36,678 nucleotides of DNA from an uncultured Succiniclasticum sp. (GTDB taxonomy: Bacteria > Bacillota > Negativicutes > Acidaminococcales > Acidaminococcaceae), in NCBI GenBank assembly GCA_905233365.1, contig CAJODT010000011.1, forward strand, positions 1-36,678, read 5' to 3'. The notes under the pieces are model-generated. The model searched no databases and was not told the DNA's origin. It saw only the letters and a list, made by a program, of their open reading frames with translations. Both the position numbers and the translations under genes were made by a program. Positions 1 through 9,358 of the stretch are shown piece after piece. How positions within the stretch are numbered: the stretch's first letter is position 1; each line of letters starts with the position of its first letter.

Positions 1-183
1 GTAACCGGGAAAAAGGAACTGACAAGCGTTGTAATCGATCCCCAGGTGGTGGATCCGGAAGATGTGGAAATGCTTCAGGACCTGATTCTGGCTGCTGTCA
101 ATGAAGCGATGCATCAGGTGGATACAGTATCTGAAGAAGAAATGAATAAGGTGACCGGCGGTCTCAAGATTCCGGGAATGTAA
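1..183 (+). CDS. YbaB/EbfC-family nucleoid-associated protein, 3' end only (5' end outside window)
   Basis: Open frame from base 1: VTGKKELTSVVIDPQVVDPEDVEMLQDLILAAVNEAMHQVDTVSEEEMNKVTGGLKIPGM*; typical YbaB C-terminus, directly upstream of recR as usual. Confidence 0.9.
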   Translation, partial: VTGKKELTSVVIDPQVVDPEDVEMLQDLILAAVNEAMHQVDTVSEEEMNKVTGGLKIPGM

Positions 184-184
184 T

Positions 185-790
185 ATGGCTGGGATGATAA
201 AACCGCTGAACAGTGTGTATGAACAGTTCCGGCGCCTGCCGGGGGTAGGCAATAAGTCGGCATTGCGCCTGGCGTACCACATAATCGATATGCCGGAAGA
301 TGATGTTAAACGTCTGGCGGAAACACTGTTGCAGGCGAAACGGGACATTCGTTTTTGCACCGAATGTTTTAACCTGACGGACAGCGATGTATGTGATATC
401 TGCGGGGATGCGAAACGCGACCACAGTACGATTTGTGTAGTGGAGCAGCCCCAGGATGCCATGGCCATGGAACGCAGCCACGGTTATACAGGAGTTTATC
501 ATGTGTTGCACGGTTGCCTTTCGCCGTTGGATGGCATCGGGCCGGAAGAACTCAAGATTAAAGAATTGCTTTTCCGGATTGGTAAAGGTGAAGTGAAAGA
601 AGTGATTCTTGCCACTAACAGCAACGTGGAAGGGGAAGCAACGGCGGCCTATCTGGCGCAGCTTTTGCGGCATCAGCCTGTGATTGTCAGCCGGATTGCC
701 CGGGGTCTGCCCATGGGTGGCGATCTGGAATACGCGGATGAAGTGACACTGGCTAAAGCATTGGAAAACCGAACCCGGATTACGGGGTGA
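185..790 (+). CDS. recR: Recombination protein RecR
   Basis: 201 aa; LPGVGNKSALRLAYHI, zinc-finger CTECFNLTDSDVCDIC, TOPRIM CVVEQPQDAMAMERS. Confidence 0.96.
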   Translation: MAGMIKPLNSVYEQFRRLPGVGNKSALRLAYHIIDMPEDDVKRLAETLLQAKRDIRFCTECFNLTDSDVCDICGDAKRDHSTICVVEQPQDAMAMERSHGYTGVYHVLHGCLSPLDGIGPEELKIKELLFRIGKGEVKEVILATNSNVEGEATAAYLAQLLRHQPVIVSRIARGLPMGGDLEYADEVTLAKALENRTRITG

Positions 791-923
791 AAGTTATTTA
801 TGATATAATAATAGCGTTTTTCTAATAACGAGTTGTCTTTGAAACGTTAAACGACAGTTGATTAGTGAAACCTATGCATGAAATTTTTGAATCAAAATTG
901 TTTTCGGATTAAAGGAGGCAGAC

Positions 924-1181
924 ATGGAGATTATAGCTTCACTGGGCTCATTGGCAATAGGTGTAGTCATTTTGTTTATCATAGTTAAATTGCTGGCGCT
1001 TCCCTTTAAACTGGTGTGGAACGGGATCATCGGCGCCATTATGCTGTGGCTGGCCAATCTGCTGGGCGGCGCACTGCTTGGCGTGACGATTAAGATTACC
1101 ATCATCAAGGCGTTGATTGCGGGATTCTTTGGTATTCCCGGCGCGGCGGCAGTTATTTTGTGGGATTTGTTTATGAAATAA
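924..1181 (+). CDS. Pro-sigmaK processing inhibitor BofA-family small membrane protein
   Basis: 85 aa hydrophobic protein downstream of recR; RBS aaaggagg before ATG. Confidence 0.7.
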   Translation: MEIIASLGSLAIGVVILFIIVKLLALPFKLVWNGIIGAIMLWLANLLGGALLGVTIKITIIKALIAGFFGIPGAAAVILWDLFMK

Positions 1182-1282
1182 ATTTTACGCTAAAGAGTGT
1201 TTTGCGTTATTCTTCATATGAAAGAACCGGTGGCAGGTTTTAACTGCCGCGTTTTGGCCTTTCAAAAAAGAGAGGTATTTTA

Positions 1283-1966
1283 ATGAAAGAGTTACATGCA
1301 ATTGCTGCATGGATTCAACAGGAGACCAGCGCCCGCCGTCCCCGTCTGGACCAGACGGGAGTGGTGATGCGGACCGCTTCGGTTCTCCTGTTGCTGCTTC
1401 CCGGCAAAGAAGGGCCGGAGCTTCTGTTCGAGGTCCGTTCTTCCCGATTAGGCTGGCAGCCCGGCGACATTTGTTTTCCGGGTGGCCGCAGGGAACGCAG
1501 TGACCTGAATTTTGCGGCGGCAGCTGTACGGGAAGCTTCCGAGGAACTGGGCATCCGGTATAAGGATATCCGGCTTTGCGGCACGCTGGATTTTTTTGCG
1601 GCTCATAACGGCTTCATGGTCTATCCTTTTGTGGGTATCTGGGAACCGGGGGATGACGCCGCATCCTGTGATGCAGATTATAAAAAATGGAATTATAACA
1701 AAGATGAGGTTGCGGACCTGTTTACGGTGCCGCTTTCCTGGTTTTTGAAAAATGAACCCCGGATTGGCACGGCTCATATACAGGTCACACGTAAGGATGA
1801 TTTCCCTTTTGAACTGGTACCACATTTGGATCCCCACAAGGATTTCCATCAGGAGTATCCGATTTACTTTTACCAGTATGGGGACAAGGTGATCTGGGGT
1901 ATGACCGCTGCTATTTTACACAGCTTCCTTGACAGATTTGGAAAGGGGTTGGCCGACTTTGCGTAA
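1283..1966 (+). CDS. NUDIX hydrolase, CoA pyrophosphatase-like
   Basis: NUDIX box GGRRERSDLNFAAAAVREASEELGI. Confidence 0.88.
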   Translation: MKELHAIAAWIQQETSARRPRLDQTGVVMRTASVLLLLLPGKEGPELLFEVRSSRLGWQPGDICFPGGRRERSDLNFAAAAVREASEELGIRYKDIRLCGTLDFFAAHNGFMVYPFVGIWEPGDDAASCDADYKKWNYNKDEVADLFTVPLSWFLKNEPRIGTAHIQVTRKDDFPFELVPHLDPHKDFHQEYPIYFYQYGDKVIWGMTAAILHSFLDRFGKGLADFA

Positions 1967-2861
1967 AATTTTTTTCCTGATTATATTATTAATCGCTGCA
2001 TTTGTGTGGGGCGATTTTTCCATATTTGAAAGTATTGAACGTTTAGATTTGTTATCCGGCAAAAAGAATATTGTGGTGATGGGCTGCGATGTCCGCAAAG
2101 ACGATGTGGGGCGCAGCGATACCCTGTTCGTGGTCATGCTGGATAAAAGCAAAAAAAATGCAGCCCTGCTCTCTGTTCCCCGGGATACCCGGGTCAAGAT
2201 CAGAGAGCATGGCTGGGACAAAATTAACGCGGCGTTTGCCTACGGCGGGCACAAACTGACTCAGGAGACCGTACAGGATTTTCTGGGCATCAGGCTCAAT
2301 AATTATGTGGTCGTCGACTTTCAGGGCTTCGAAGGCCTGGTAGATGCTGTGGGTGGTGTGGATATTAATGTAGAAAAGCGTATGTATTATTACGATCCCT
2401 ATGCAAATTTTGAAATAGACCTTCGTCCCGGCAAGCAGCATCTGGATGGGAAAAAGGCCATGCAGTATGTCCGTTACCGTGATGAAGAGGGCGATATCGG
2501 ACGCATCCGCAGGCAGCAGAAGTTTATGATGGCTTTGTACCAGCAGATCGCCTCGAAAAATATCATTGCCAAAGTGCCCGGCGTTTCCAAACAGATCATG
2601 TCCATGATCAAGACGGACCTTTCTCTGAAAGAAATGGTGGAGTTAGGTAACGTGATGCGCGAAATGGTGGAAAAGGACGGGATGAAGATGGCTATGGTGC
2701 CGGGCGAACCGAAATATATTGAAGGCATCAGCTACTGGATCCCGGATATTCCGAAGATGCGCCAGCAGATGGCAGAGATGCAGGGGGTTAAAATAACAGA
2801 AAAATTCAATGAGAATACAAAGAAATTGGAACAGGAGTATAAAAGTTCCGCTAAAAAATAA
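1929..2861 (+). CDS. LytR-CpsA-Psr family cell-wall glycopolymer ligase
   Basis: LCP motifs GCDVRKDDVGRSDTLFVVMLD, SVPRDTRVKI, QYVRYRDEEGDIGRIRRQQ; N-terminal TM. Start may be the TTG near 1959. Confidence 0.9.
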   Translation: MTDLERGWPTLRKIFFLIILLIAAFVWGDFSIFESIERLDLLSGKKNIVVMGCDVRKDDVGRSDTLFVVMLDKSKKNAALLSVPRDTRVKIREHGWDKINAAFAYGGHKLTQETVQDFLGIRLNNYVVVDFQGFEGLVDAVGGVDINVEKRMYYYDPYANFEIDLRPGKQHLDGKKAMQYVRYRDEEGDIGRIRRQQKFMMALYQQIASKNIIAKVPGVSKQIMSMIKTDLSLKEMVELGNVMREMVEKDGMKMAMVPGEPKYIEGISYWIPDIPKMRQQMAEMQGVKITEKFNENTKKLEQEYKSSAKK

Positions 2862-2981
2862 ACAGGGCTTTTATGTGTCCGCGTGTTGTGAACGTTTGTA
2901 AGAAAAATAATCCTAAAGTTTTTACAAGGAAGTACTTTTCCTGAATTATGAACAAGTAGTGCAAACCTTACAGGCTATGGC

Positions 2982-3010
2982 TTGAAGTATCTTTCCTTTT
3001 ATGTTATAGT
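2982..3010 (+). promoter_or_regulatory. Sigma70-type promoter TTGAAG-17-TATAGT
   Basis: -35 at 2982-2987, -10 at 3005-3010 with TG extension (atgtTATAGT). Confidence 0.5.
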
Positions 3011-3039
3011 ATATGTACAATCAAACAGCCCCTCATTTG

Positions 3040-3064
3040 GCCCTTCTCGCAAGGGCTTTTTTTT
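3040..3064 (+). terminator. Intrinsic terminator
   Basis: gccctt-ctcgc-aagggc followed by 8 T. Confidence 0.75.
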
Positions 3065-3082
3065 CGCGCAAAATTACGAAAA

Positions 3083-3137
3083 AAGCTGCAAAGGGAAGAC
3101 TTTGCAAAACTTTCTCCTTTGCAGCTTTATTTTTTTA
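3083..3137. terminator. Bidirectional terminator, mainly for tex on the minus strand
   Basis: AAAGCTGCAAAGG ... CCTTTGCAGCTTT flanked by A- and T-runs. Confidence 0.7.
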
Positions 3138-3160
3138 ATGATTTTGCAATTAATCTTACG

Positions 3161-5329
3161 TTATTTGCTCTTATTCTCCGGTACCCGTTTCAGCGACAGC
3201 CCGATCCGTCCGCGGGCTTCGTCGATACTGATAATCATCACGTCCACGATGTCCCCGGTGGAAACCACATCCAGCGGATGCCTGAAACGCCGGTTGGAAA
3301 GTTCCGAACGGTGGATCAGTCCGTTGATTTTCAGTCCGATGTCAACGAAGCAGCCGAAATCCACCACATTGCGGATAGTTCCCTTGACAATGGAACCGAT
3401 CTGCAGGTCGCTGAGCTTCGTAACATTTTTCCGGCTCAGGGGCGCAGGAGAATCTTCCCGAGGGTCCCGGCCCGGCTTGGCCAGAGCCTGCAGGATATCG
3501 GTAACGGTGGGCAGGCCTGCCTGCAGATGTTCCGCAATCCGTTTCGGATCCGCTTTGGCGGCGGCTAACTGCACGGCAGGGCTGCCGCTGTTTTCTTTTT
3601 TGCAGCCTAACTCCGCCAATATTTTTTCCGTCAGTTCATAACTTTCGGGATGGACCGGGGTGTTGTCCAGGGGATTGCTGCCGTTGGCAATACGCAGGAA
3701 CCCGGCGCACTGGGTAAAGGCGGCCGGGCCCAGGCGGGGCACCTTCAGCAGTTCTTTGCGGTTGCGGAAACGCCCGTTTTCATTACGGTAGGCAATAATG
3801 TTTTTGGCTACGGCGCTGCTGACACCGGCTACGTAACTTAGCAAAGCCGGGGAAGCAGTGTTCAGTTCTACGCCCACATGGTTTACACAGCTTTCCACTA
3901 CGTCACCGAGGGCGTTGCCCAGTTCTTTCTGGTTCACATCATGCTGGTACTGGCCTACACCGATGGCTTTTGGTTCGATTTTAACCAGTTCCGCCAGCGG
4001 ATCCTGGATGCGGCGGGCGATGGATACGGCGCCCCGCAGGGAAACGTTCAGGTCGGGCAGTTCCTCTTTGGCCAGCGGGGACGCGGAGTATACAGAAGCG
4101 CCTGCTTCGCTGACGATCAAATAGGACAGATTCAGTTTATGCTTTTCAATCATTCTGGCGGTGAACTCTTCCGTCTCAAAGGAAGCGGTTCCGTTGCCGA
4201 TGGTGACAAGGGTAACGCCAAACTCTTTTACCAGTTTCACAAAACGCGCTTCTGCGTCGTCCTGCTGGCGCTGGCTGCCGATGATGTACAGGGTATCGGT
4301 GGCCAGCACTTTGCCCTGGGGATCGATGACCGCAGTCTTGCAGCCGGTACGGTAACCGGGATCCAGCCCGATGACCGTGTGCCCCGCAATGGGCTGTTGC
4401 AACAGCAGTTGCCGGAGATTGACAGAAAACACGTTGATGGCCTGCTTCTCTGCTTTTTCCGTCAGCTCATTCCGAATTTCCCGCTCAATGGAAGGAAAGA
4501 TCAGCCGTTTATAGGCATCGGCGCAAGCTTCTGCATACATTTCGGAAAACCGGTTCCCGGTTTTGATTTTCAGGAAACGGTGCAGCTCTGCCAGCATATT
4601 CTCTTCCGGATAGTTTAATGAAAGCTTCAGGTATTTCAACTTTTCGCCCCGGTTCAGGGCCAGGGTACGGTGAGGCGGCAGCAGCCGGACGGGTTCGCTG
4701 TATTCTTTGTACATGAGGAAATCTTTCCCCGTGGTTTCATCGGTTACCAGTACGGAAGCAAGCTGGGCGTTCTGCCACAGCACGCGGCGGATCAGGGCGC
4801 GGACATCGGCCCGGTCGGAGATGTTTTCTGCTACGATATCCTGGGCACCCTTCCATGCATCGCTTTCCGTTTCCACGCCTTTTTCCGCGTTGATAAAGGG
4901 CGCGGCCAGTTCAGCCAGGCTTTTGGGTGTATCCGCCTGCAGCACGATATAACTGGCCAGCGGCTCCAGCCCTTTTTCCCGGGCAATCTGGGCGCGGGTC
5001 CTTTTTTTCGGCCGGTAGGGCAAGTACAGGTCTTCCAGTACCTGCATTTTTTCTGCCGCCAGTATCTGCTGTTCCAGTTCCGGCGTCAACTTTTCCTGCT
5101 CCCGGATGGAGTTCAATATTTCTTCCCGGCGCGCGTCCAAATTACGGAGATACTGGGCCCGTGTCTCCAGATTACGGATTTGTTCTTCGTCCAGCGAACC
5201 GGTAGCCTCTTTCCGGTACCGGGCAATAAAAGGAACGGTGTTTCCGTCGTCCAGCAATTGCAGCGCGGCTTCTGCCTGAGCCGGTTTGATATTCAATTCT
5301 TTGGCTAATAAGAGTACAATTTTTTCCAT
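3161..5329 (-). CDS. tex: Tex-family RNA-binding transcription accessory protein
   Basis: 722 aa; Tex N-domain, YqgF-like GLDPGYRTGCKTAVID, HhH, C-terminal S1 domain. Confidence 0.95.
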   Translation of the reverse strand: MEKIVLLLAKELNIKPAQAEAALQLLDDGNTVPFIARYRKEATGSLDEEQIRNLETRAQYLRNLDARREEILNSIREQEKLTPELEQQILAAEKMQVLEDLYLPYRPKKRTRAQIAREKGLEPLASYIVLQADTPKSLAELAAPFINAEKGVETESDAWKGAQDIVAENISDRADVRALIRRVLWQNAQLASVLVTDETTGKDFLMYKEYSEPVRLLPPHRTLALNRGEKLKYLKLSLNYPEENMLAELHRFLKIKTGNRFSEMYAEACADAYKRLIFPSIEREIRNELTEKAEKQAINVFSVNLRQLLLQQPIAGHTVIGLDPGYRTGCKTAVIDPQGKVLATDTLYIIGSQRQQDDAEARFVKLVKEFGVTLVTIGNGTASFETEEFTARMIEKHKLNLSYLIVSEAGASVYSASPLAKEELPDLNVSLRGAVSIARRIQDPLAELVKIEPKAIGVGQYQHDVNQKELGNALGDVVESCVNHVGVELNTASPALLSYVAGVSSAVAKNIIAYRNENGRFRNRKELLKVPRLGPAAFTQCAGFLRIANGSNPLDNTPVHPESYELTEKILAELGCKKENSGSPAVQLAAAKADPKRIAEHLQAGLPTVTDILQALAKPGRDPREDSPAPLSRKNVTKLSDLQIGSIVKGTIRNVVDFGCFVDIGLKINGLIHRSELSNRRFRHPLDVVSTGDIVDVMIISIDEARGRIGLSLKRVPENKSK

Positions 5330-5353
5330 GTCAGATAAGACCTTTCTGTAAAG

Positions 5354-5518
5354 TTAAGGAAACGCTGATTAATTCGTCTGCACGCTGACCGGTGCTTTTT
5401 GCGACTGACTGCGTCAATGTCCCTCGACGCAGCTACGGCTGCGCCTTCGGGCCATTTCCTTGTCAGTCGCAAAAAGCCCTCGGACATCGCACAAACTCAT
5501 TTAATCAGCGTCTCCTAA
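5354..5518. repeat. 165 bp palindromic MITE-like repeat, copy A
   Basis: TTAAGGAAACGCTGATTAATTCGTCTGCACG ... ACAAACTCATTTAATCAGCGTCTCCTAA; near-identical to 18930-19094 and 22220-22385. Confidence 0.9.
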
Positions 5519-5633
5519 TACTGATTAATTAGTTTGCACTTTGTTAACATTATAACACTTGTCAAAGAAAAAAAGATACGATAAAATTATTTTCGTAGAA
5601 TATGCAAACATTTCAGAAGGAAGCGCTTTACAC

Positions 5634-6353
5634 ATGATTGAGCAATATATAGAGCATACTTTATTAAAACCGGAAGCAACGACCGGGGATATTATCAAAT
5701 TATGCCAGGAGGCACGCGAACATAATTTTTTAGGCGTGTGTGTCAACCCATATTTTGTGCCGTTGGCAAAACATCTGCTGGCGGGAACGGACGTAAAAGT
5801 CGTTTCTGTTGTGGGCTTTCCGTTAGGCTGCGATGAACCGGAGGTAAAAGCAGAGGCAACCCGCCGGGCGGTGCAGAACGGCGCCGATGAGATCGATATG
5901 GTCATCAACGTGGGCGCGCTGAAGGGCCGGGACAATGCCTATGTGGTGGAAGATATCCGCCAGGTCGTAGCCGCGGCAGGGGAAGCGCCTGTTAAAGTAA
6001 TTATTGAAACGTGTTTATTAAGTGAAGAAGAAAAAATCCTTGCCTGCCGGATGATTGCCCAGGCTGGCGCGGCTTTTGTCAAAACCAGTACAGGTTTTAA
6101 CAAAGGCGGAGCAACGGTGGAAGATGTGGCGCTGTTGTCCGCAGAAGCAAAAAAACTGGGACTGCGGGTAAAAGCAGCAGGCGGAATCCGGGATTACGCA
6201 ACGGCAAAGGCTATGCTTGAAGCCGGAGCAGAGCGACTGGGCTGCAGTGCCGGAGTAAAGCTGGTGCAGGATGAAAAGTCTGCTCATTCCGGTACTGATG
6301 GGGTTAAAATGCAGGCAGAATCAGTGAAAGCTGACCAAGAGGCCCGGGCATGA
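5634..6353 (+). CDS. deoC: Deoxyribose-phosphate aldolase
   Basis: MIEQYIEHTLLKPEATTGDI..., VKVVSVVGFPLG, FVKTSTGF, VKAAGGIRDYATA; ATG at 5634 with RBS agaagg (ORF track starts further upstream). Confidence 0.95.
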   Translation: MIEQYIEHTLLKPEATTGDIIKLCQEAREHNFLGVCVNPYFVPLAKHLLAGTDVKVVSVVGFPLGCDEPEVKAEATRRAVQNGADEIDMVINVGALKGRDNAYVVEDIRQVVAAAGEAPVKVIIETCLLSEEEKILACRMIAQAGAAFVKTSTGFNKGGATVEDVALLSAEAKKLGLRVKAAGGIRDYATAKAMLEAGAERLGCSAGVKLVQDEKSAHSGTDGVKMQAESVKADQEARA

Positions 6354-7174
6354 GTTGTTTTCAGGTAGCAGTACTGGCCAGCGGCAGCAAGGGAAATGCT
6401 ACGGTGATGCGCTGCGAATCCGGTATGGTACTGGTGGATGCGGGTATTTCCTGTCGCCGTATCACCCGGGGAATGCAGAGCCTGGGACTCCGTCCCGAAA
6501 ATCTGGACGCTGTATTCATTACCCACGAGCATATTGATCACGTACAGGGGCTGGAGACCTTTACAAAAAAGTATCCGGTTCCCATTTATGCCAGCAAAGG
6601 AACCTGGCGGGGGATCAAGCAGATGCTGCCAAGACTGGACCTGCAGTTGTGCGATTGGAACATTCTTGCGCCCCAGACGGAACTTACATTAGGCGGCCTG
6701 CAGGTGCGCAGTTTTTCCATATCCCACGACGCGCTGGAGCCTGCCGGTTATCTGTTCCGCTGCAAGGGCCATACGTTCGGCTATGTGACCGATACGGGTT
6801 ATGTCAGCGATGTTATGAAGCGCGAACTGGAGGGGGCAGAAGTGCTGGTGCTTGAAACCAACCACGACCCGATCCTGCTGAAAAGCGGACGATATCCGCC
6901 GCCGCTGCAGAAGCGTATACTGGGGACAAAGGGCCATCTGGCCAATGCAACGGCAGGGCATCTGCTGACAATGTTGCAAACGCTGCCACGGCAGGTTTTT
7001 CTGGCCCATCTCAGCCAGGAGAACAATACGCCGGATCTGGCGCTGTCTACGGTGCGCAGTATCGTGGCGCAGCAATATCCAAAAGCAAACATTCAGTTCT
7101 ATGTCACTTCGCAGTATGAAGTGGTGAAAAATAAGGAATGGGAGGATTATCATGAGCAAAACATTTTTGAATAG
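6350..7174 (+). CDS. MBL-fold metallohydrolase, WalJ/YycJ type
   Basis: VLASGSKGNATVM, HEHIDHV, followed by htrA as in walJ-htrA-rlmH loci. Confidence 0.92.
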   Translation: MSCFQVAVLASGSKGNATVMRCESGMVLVDAGISCRRITRGMQSLGLRPENLDAVFITHEHIDHVQGLETFTKKYPVPIYASKGTWRGIKQMLPRLDLQLCDWNILAPQTELTLGGLQVRSFSISHDALEPAGYLFRCKGHTFGYVTDTGYVSDVMKRELEGAEVLVLETNHDPILLKSGRYPPPLQKRILGTKGHLANATAGHLLTMLQTLPRQVFLAHLSQENNTPDLALSTVRSIVAQQYPKANIQFYVTSQYEVVKNKEWEDYHEQNIFE

Positions 7175-8303
7175 GGCAGGCAGCGTAACCATCAGCCTGC
7201 TGTTGGCTTTGAGTATGCTGCTGACAGGCTGCAGCGGCGATAAGGGTGGTAAAGCCGCGGCTCCGGATGCCAATAAGAAACCGGCAGCCCAGGCAACGGA
7301 ACAGACTGCGCAGAAGCAGAGCCCGGAAAAGAAAGCGGAAGAAATTGAGAAAAAGATGTCCGGCTGGAGGAACACGCCGATTGTGCAGGCTGCGAAAAAA
7401 GTGGGTCCTACGGTTGTGGGTATCACCAACAAAGCCTATGTGCGTGATTTCTTTAACCGGGTACAGCTGGCGGAACGGGGTTACGGATCCGGCGTTATTT
7501 ATGACAAGTCCGGCCTGATCGTGACCAACAACCATGTAGTAGATGGCGCTTCTGAAATCGTCGTCAGCCTGGCGGACGGACGCAGCGCCCAGGGTAAGGT
7601 GCTGGGCGCCGACGCGGCAACGGACCTGGCTGTGGTTAAAATTGATCTGGATAACCTGCCTGTAGCGGAATTCGGCGATTCTTCCACGGTACAGGTAGGC
7701 GAACCGGCCATTGCCATCGGTAACCCGCTGGGCATGGAATTCCGGGGCAGTGTAACTGTAGGCATTATTTCCGCGCTGAACCGTTCCGTGGAAATCGGTG
7801 AAAAGAAATTCACCCTGTTCCAGACTGACGCGGCCATTAACCCGGGTAACTCCGGCGGCGCCCTGGTAAATGCGGATGGGGAGATCATCGGCATCAACAG
7901 CGCCAAAATCGGAGTATCCAATGTAGAAGGCATGGGCTTTGCCATTCCCATCAATAACGTAAAGCCCATCATCAAAGAACTGGCATCCAAGGGCCGGATC
8001 GCCCATCCGTATGTGGGCGCTTCCCTGATTGATAAAGACATTGCCAAGCATTACGGTTTCGATATGGACCTGCATGACGGTCTGTTCATCATGAAGCTGT
8101 CCAAGGGCGGCCCGCTGGCCCAGGCAGGCGCACGCACCGGCGATATCATTACCGAGTTCAACAGCGTGAAAGTGAAGACTGTCGCTGCATTGCGTGAAGA
8201 AATTGCCAAACACAAAGTAGGCGATCAGGTAAACATTACCATACTGCGGAACGAAAACCAGATGACTCTGGCTGTTACTCTGCAGGAGTATCCGAGAAAT
8301 TAA
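7152..8303 (+). CDS. HtrA/DegP-family membrane/lipoprotein serine protease with PDZ
   Basis: Lipobox LLTGC, GSGVIYDKSGLIVTNNHVV, NPGNSGGALVN, C-terminal PDZ. Confidence 0.95.
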   Translation: MSKTFLNRAGSVTISLLLALSMLLTGCSGDKGGKAAAPDANKKPAAQATEQTAQKQSPEKKAEEIEKKMSGWRNTPIVQAAKKVGPTVVGITNKAYVRDFFNRVQLAERGYGSGVIYDKSGLIVTNNHVVDGASEIVVSLADGRSAQGKVLGADAATDLAVVKIDLDNLPVAEFGDSSTVQVGEPAIAIGNPLGMEFRGSVTVGIISALNRSVEIGEKKFTLFQTDAAINPGNSGGALVNADGEIIGINSAKIGVSNVEGMGFAIPINNVKPIIKELASKGRIAHPYVGASLIDKDIAKHYGFDMDLHDGLFIMKLSKGGPLAQAGARTGDIITEFNSVKVKTVAALREEIAKHKVGDQVNITILRNENQMTLAVTLQEYPRN

Positions 8304-8381
8304 CCGGATCGAGTAATAAGTAACGGAAACCTGTGCGCTTACAGAGTGCGGATGGAAATTGCTAAATTGAAATTAAATAGC

Positions 8382-8406
8382 CGCTCGTACCCGGGCGGCT
8401 TTTTTA
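8382..8406 (+). terminator. Intrinsic terminator downstream of htrA
   Basis: gccgctcgtacccgggcggcttttttaaa. Confidence 0.65.
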
Positions 8407-8524
8407 AACAGAAGATTTGTTGTAAAAGAATATAAAACCATAGATTATTTGCTGAAAAGTTTTGAAACGTTAGCGCACAAATTTATTTTTTAGCGTATCG
8501 TAAAAAATAAAATGGTGAACATCC

Positions 8525-9004
8525 ATGAAAATTACTATTGCCTGTGTGGGCAAACTGAAAGAAAAATATCTGACGGCAGCTCTGGACGAATATGTGAAGC
8601 GGCTGCAGCCTTTCTGCAAGCTGGAGATTCTCAGCATCAATGAAGAAAAGATGCCCCAGGAACCTTCGGAGGCGGAACGGAATCAGGTACTGGAAAAGGA
8701 ATCACAGCGTCTGCTGGAAATTATTCCGGAGCATTCCTATGTGGTTTTGCTGGATTTGCAGGGAAAGCAGATCACCAGTCCGGAACTGGCGGAAAAGATG
8801 GACGGGCTGGCCTTACAGGGCATAAGCCACATCACCTTTGTCATCGGCGGTGCGTTCGGGTATACAGACAGCCTGCGAAAAAGGGCGGACTTCCGCTGGT
8901 CTTTTTCCAAACTGACCTTTACCCACCAGATGATCCGCGTACTGCTGGCGGAACAGATTTACCGGGCGTTCAAAATCAGTAAAGGGGAAAAGTATCACTG
9001 GTGA
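8525..9004 (+). CDS. rlmH: 23S rRNA (pseudouridine1915-N3)-methyltransferase
   Basis: 159 aa; FVIGGAFGY, FSKLTFTHQMIRVLLAEQIYRAFKI..KYHW. Confidence 0.97.
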   Translation: MKITIACVGKLKEKYLTAALDEYVKRLQPFCKLEILSINEEKMPQEPSEAERNQVLEKESQRLLEIIPEHSYVVLLDLQGKQITSPELAEKMDGLALQGISHITFVIGGAFGYTDSLRKRADFRWSFSKLTFTHQMIRVLLAEQIYRAFKISKGEKYHW

Positions 9005-9030
9005 CATGCCGTTATAGTACACGAATAATA

Positions 9031-9204
9031 CGAACGGGAAAAGGCTGCGCAAAACCGTACACGTTTGCTATTCCATGGACTTATCCTCCTACGGCTTCGA
9101 AACTCGGAGCTTTGCTCCTCAGACAGTCTCGCCGTAACGGCGGATTTCGTCTCATGGAATGTCGCAAACATTCCCGATGTTTTGCTTATGCCTTTTCCTG
9201 TTCG
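9031..9204. repeat. 174 bp imperfect palindrome
   Basis: Left arm CGAACGGGAAAAGGCTGCGCAAAAC...GTTTGC.ATTCCATG vs reverse complement of right arm CGAACAGGAAAAGGCATAAGCAAAAC...GTTTGCGACATTCCATG. Confidence 0.75.
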
Positions 9205-9358
9205 CATTTTTTTATGCACAATCCCGGTTTTTCGTGTATAATACATGTAGTACAGATATATTGAGCATCTGATAACTCGTAAGAAAAGGATGTATGAACA
9301 ATTTGTGTATCCGGGACCGGAAACACGGAAGCGTTCATTTTCCGGAGGGAGGCTTTGT

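Noticed and set aside
3119-5308. Long plus-strand ORFs antisense to tex (e.g. 3878-4618, 4670-5308)
   Set aside because: Shadow frames of a GC-rich coding gene; no RBS or recognisable domains.
7104-8213. 369-aa minus-strand ORF opposite htrA
   Set aside because: Antisense shadow of the clear htrA coding frame; composition typical of reverse-frame translation.
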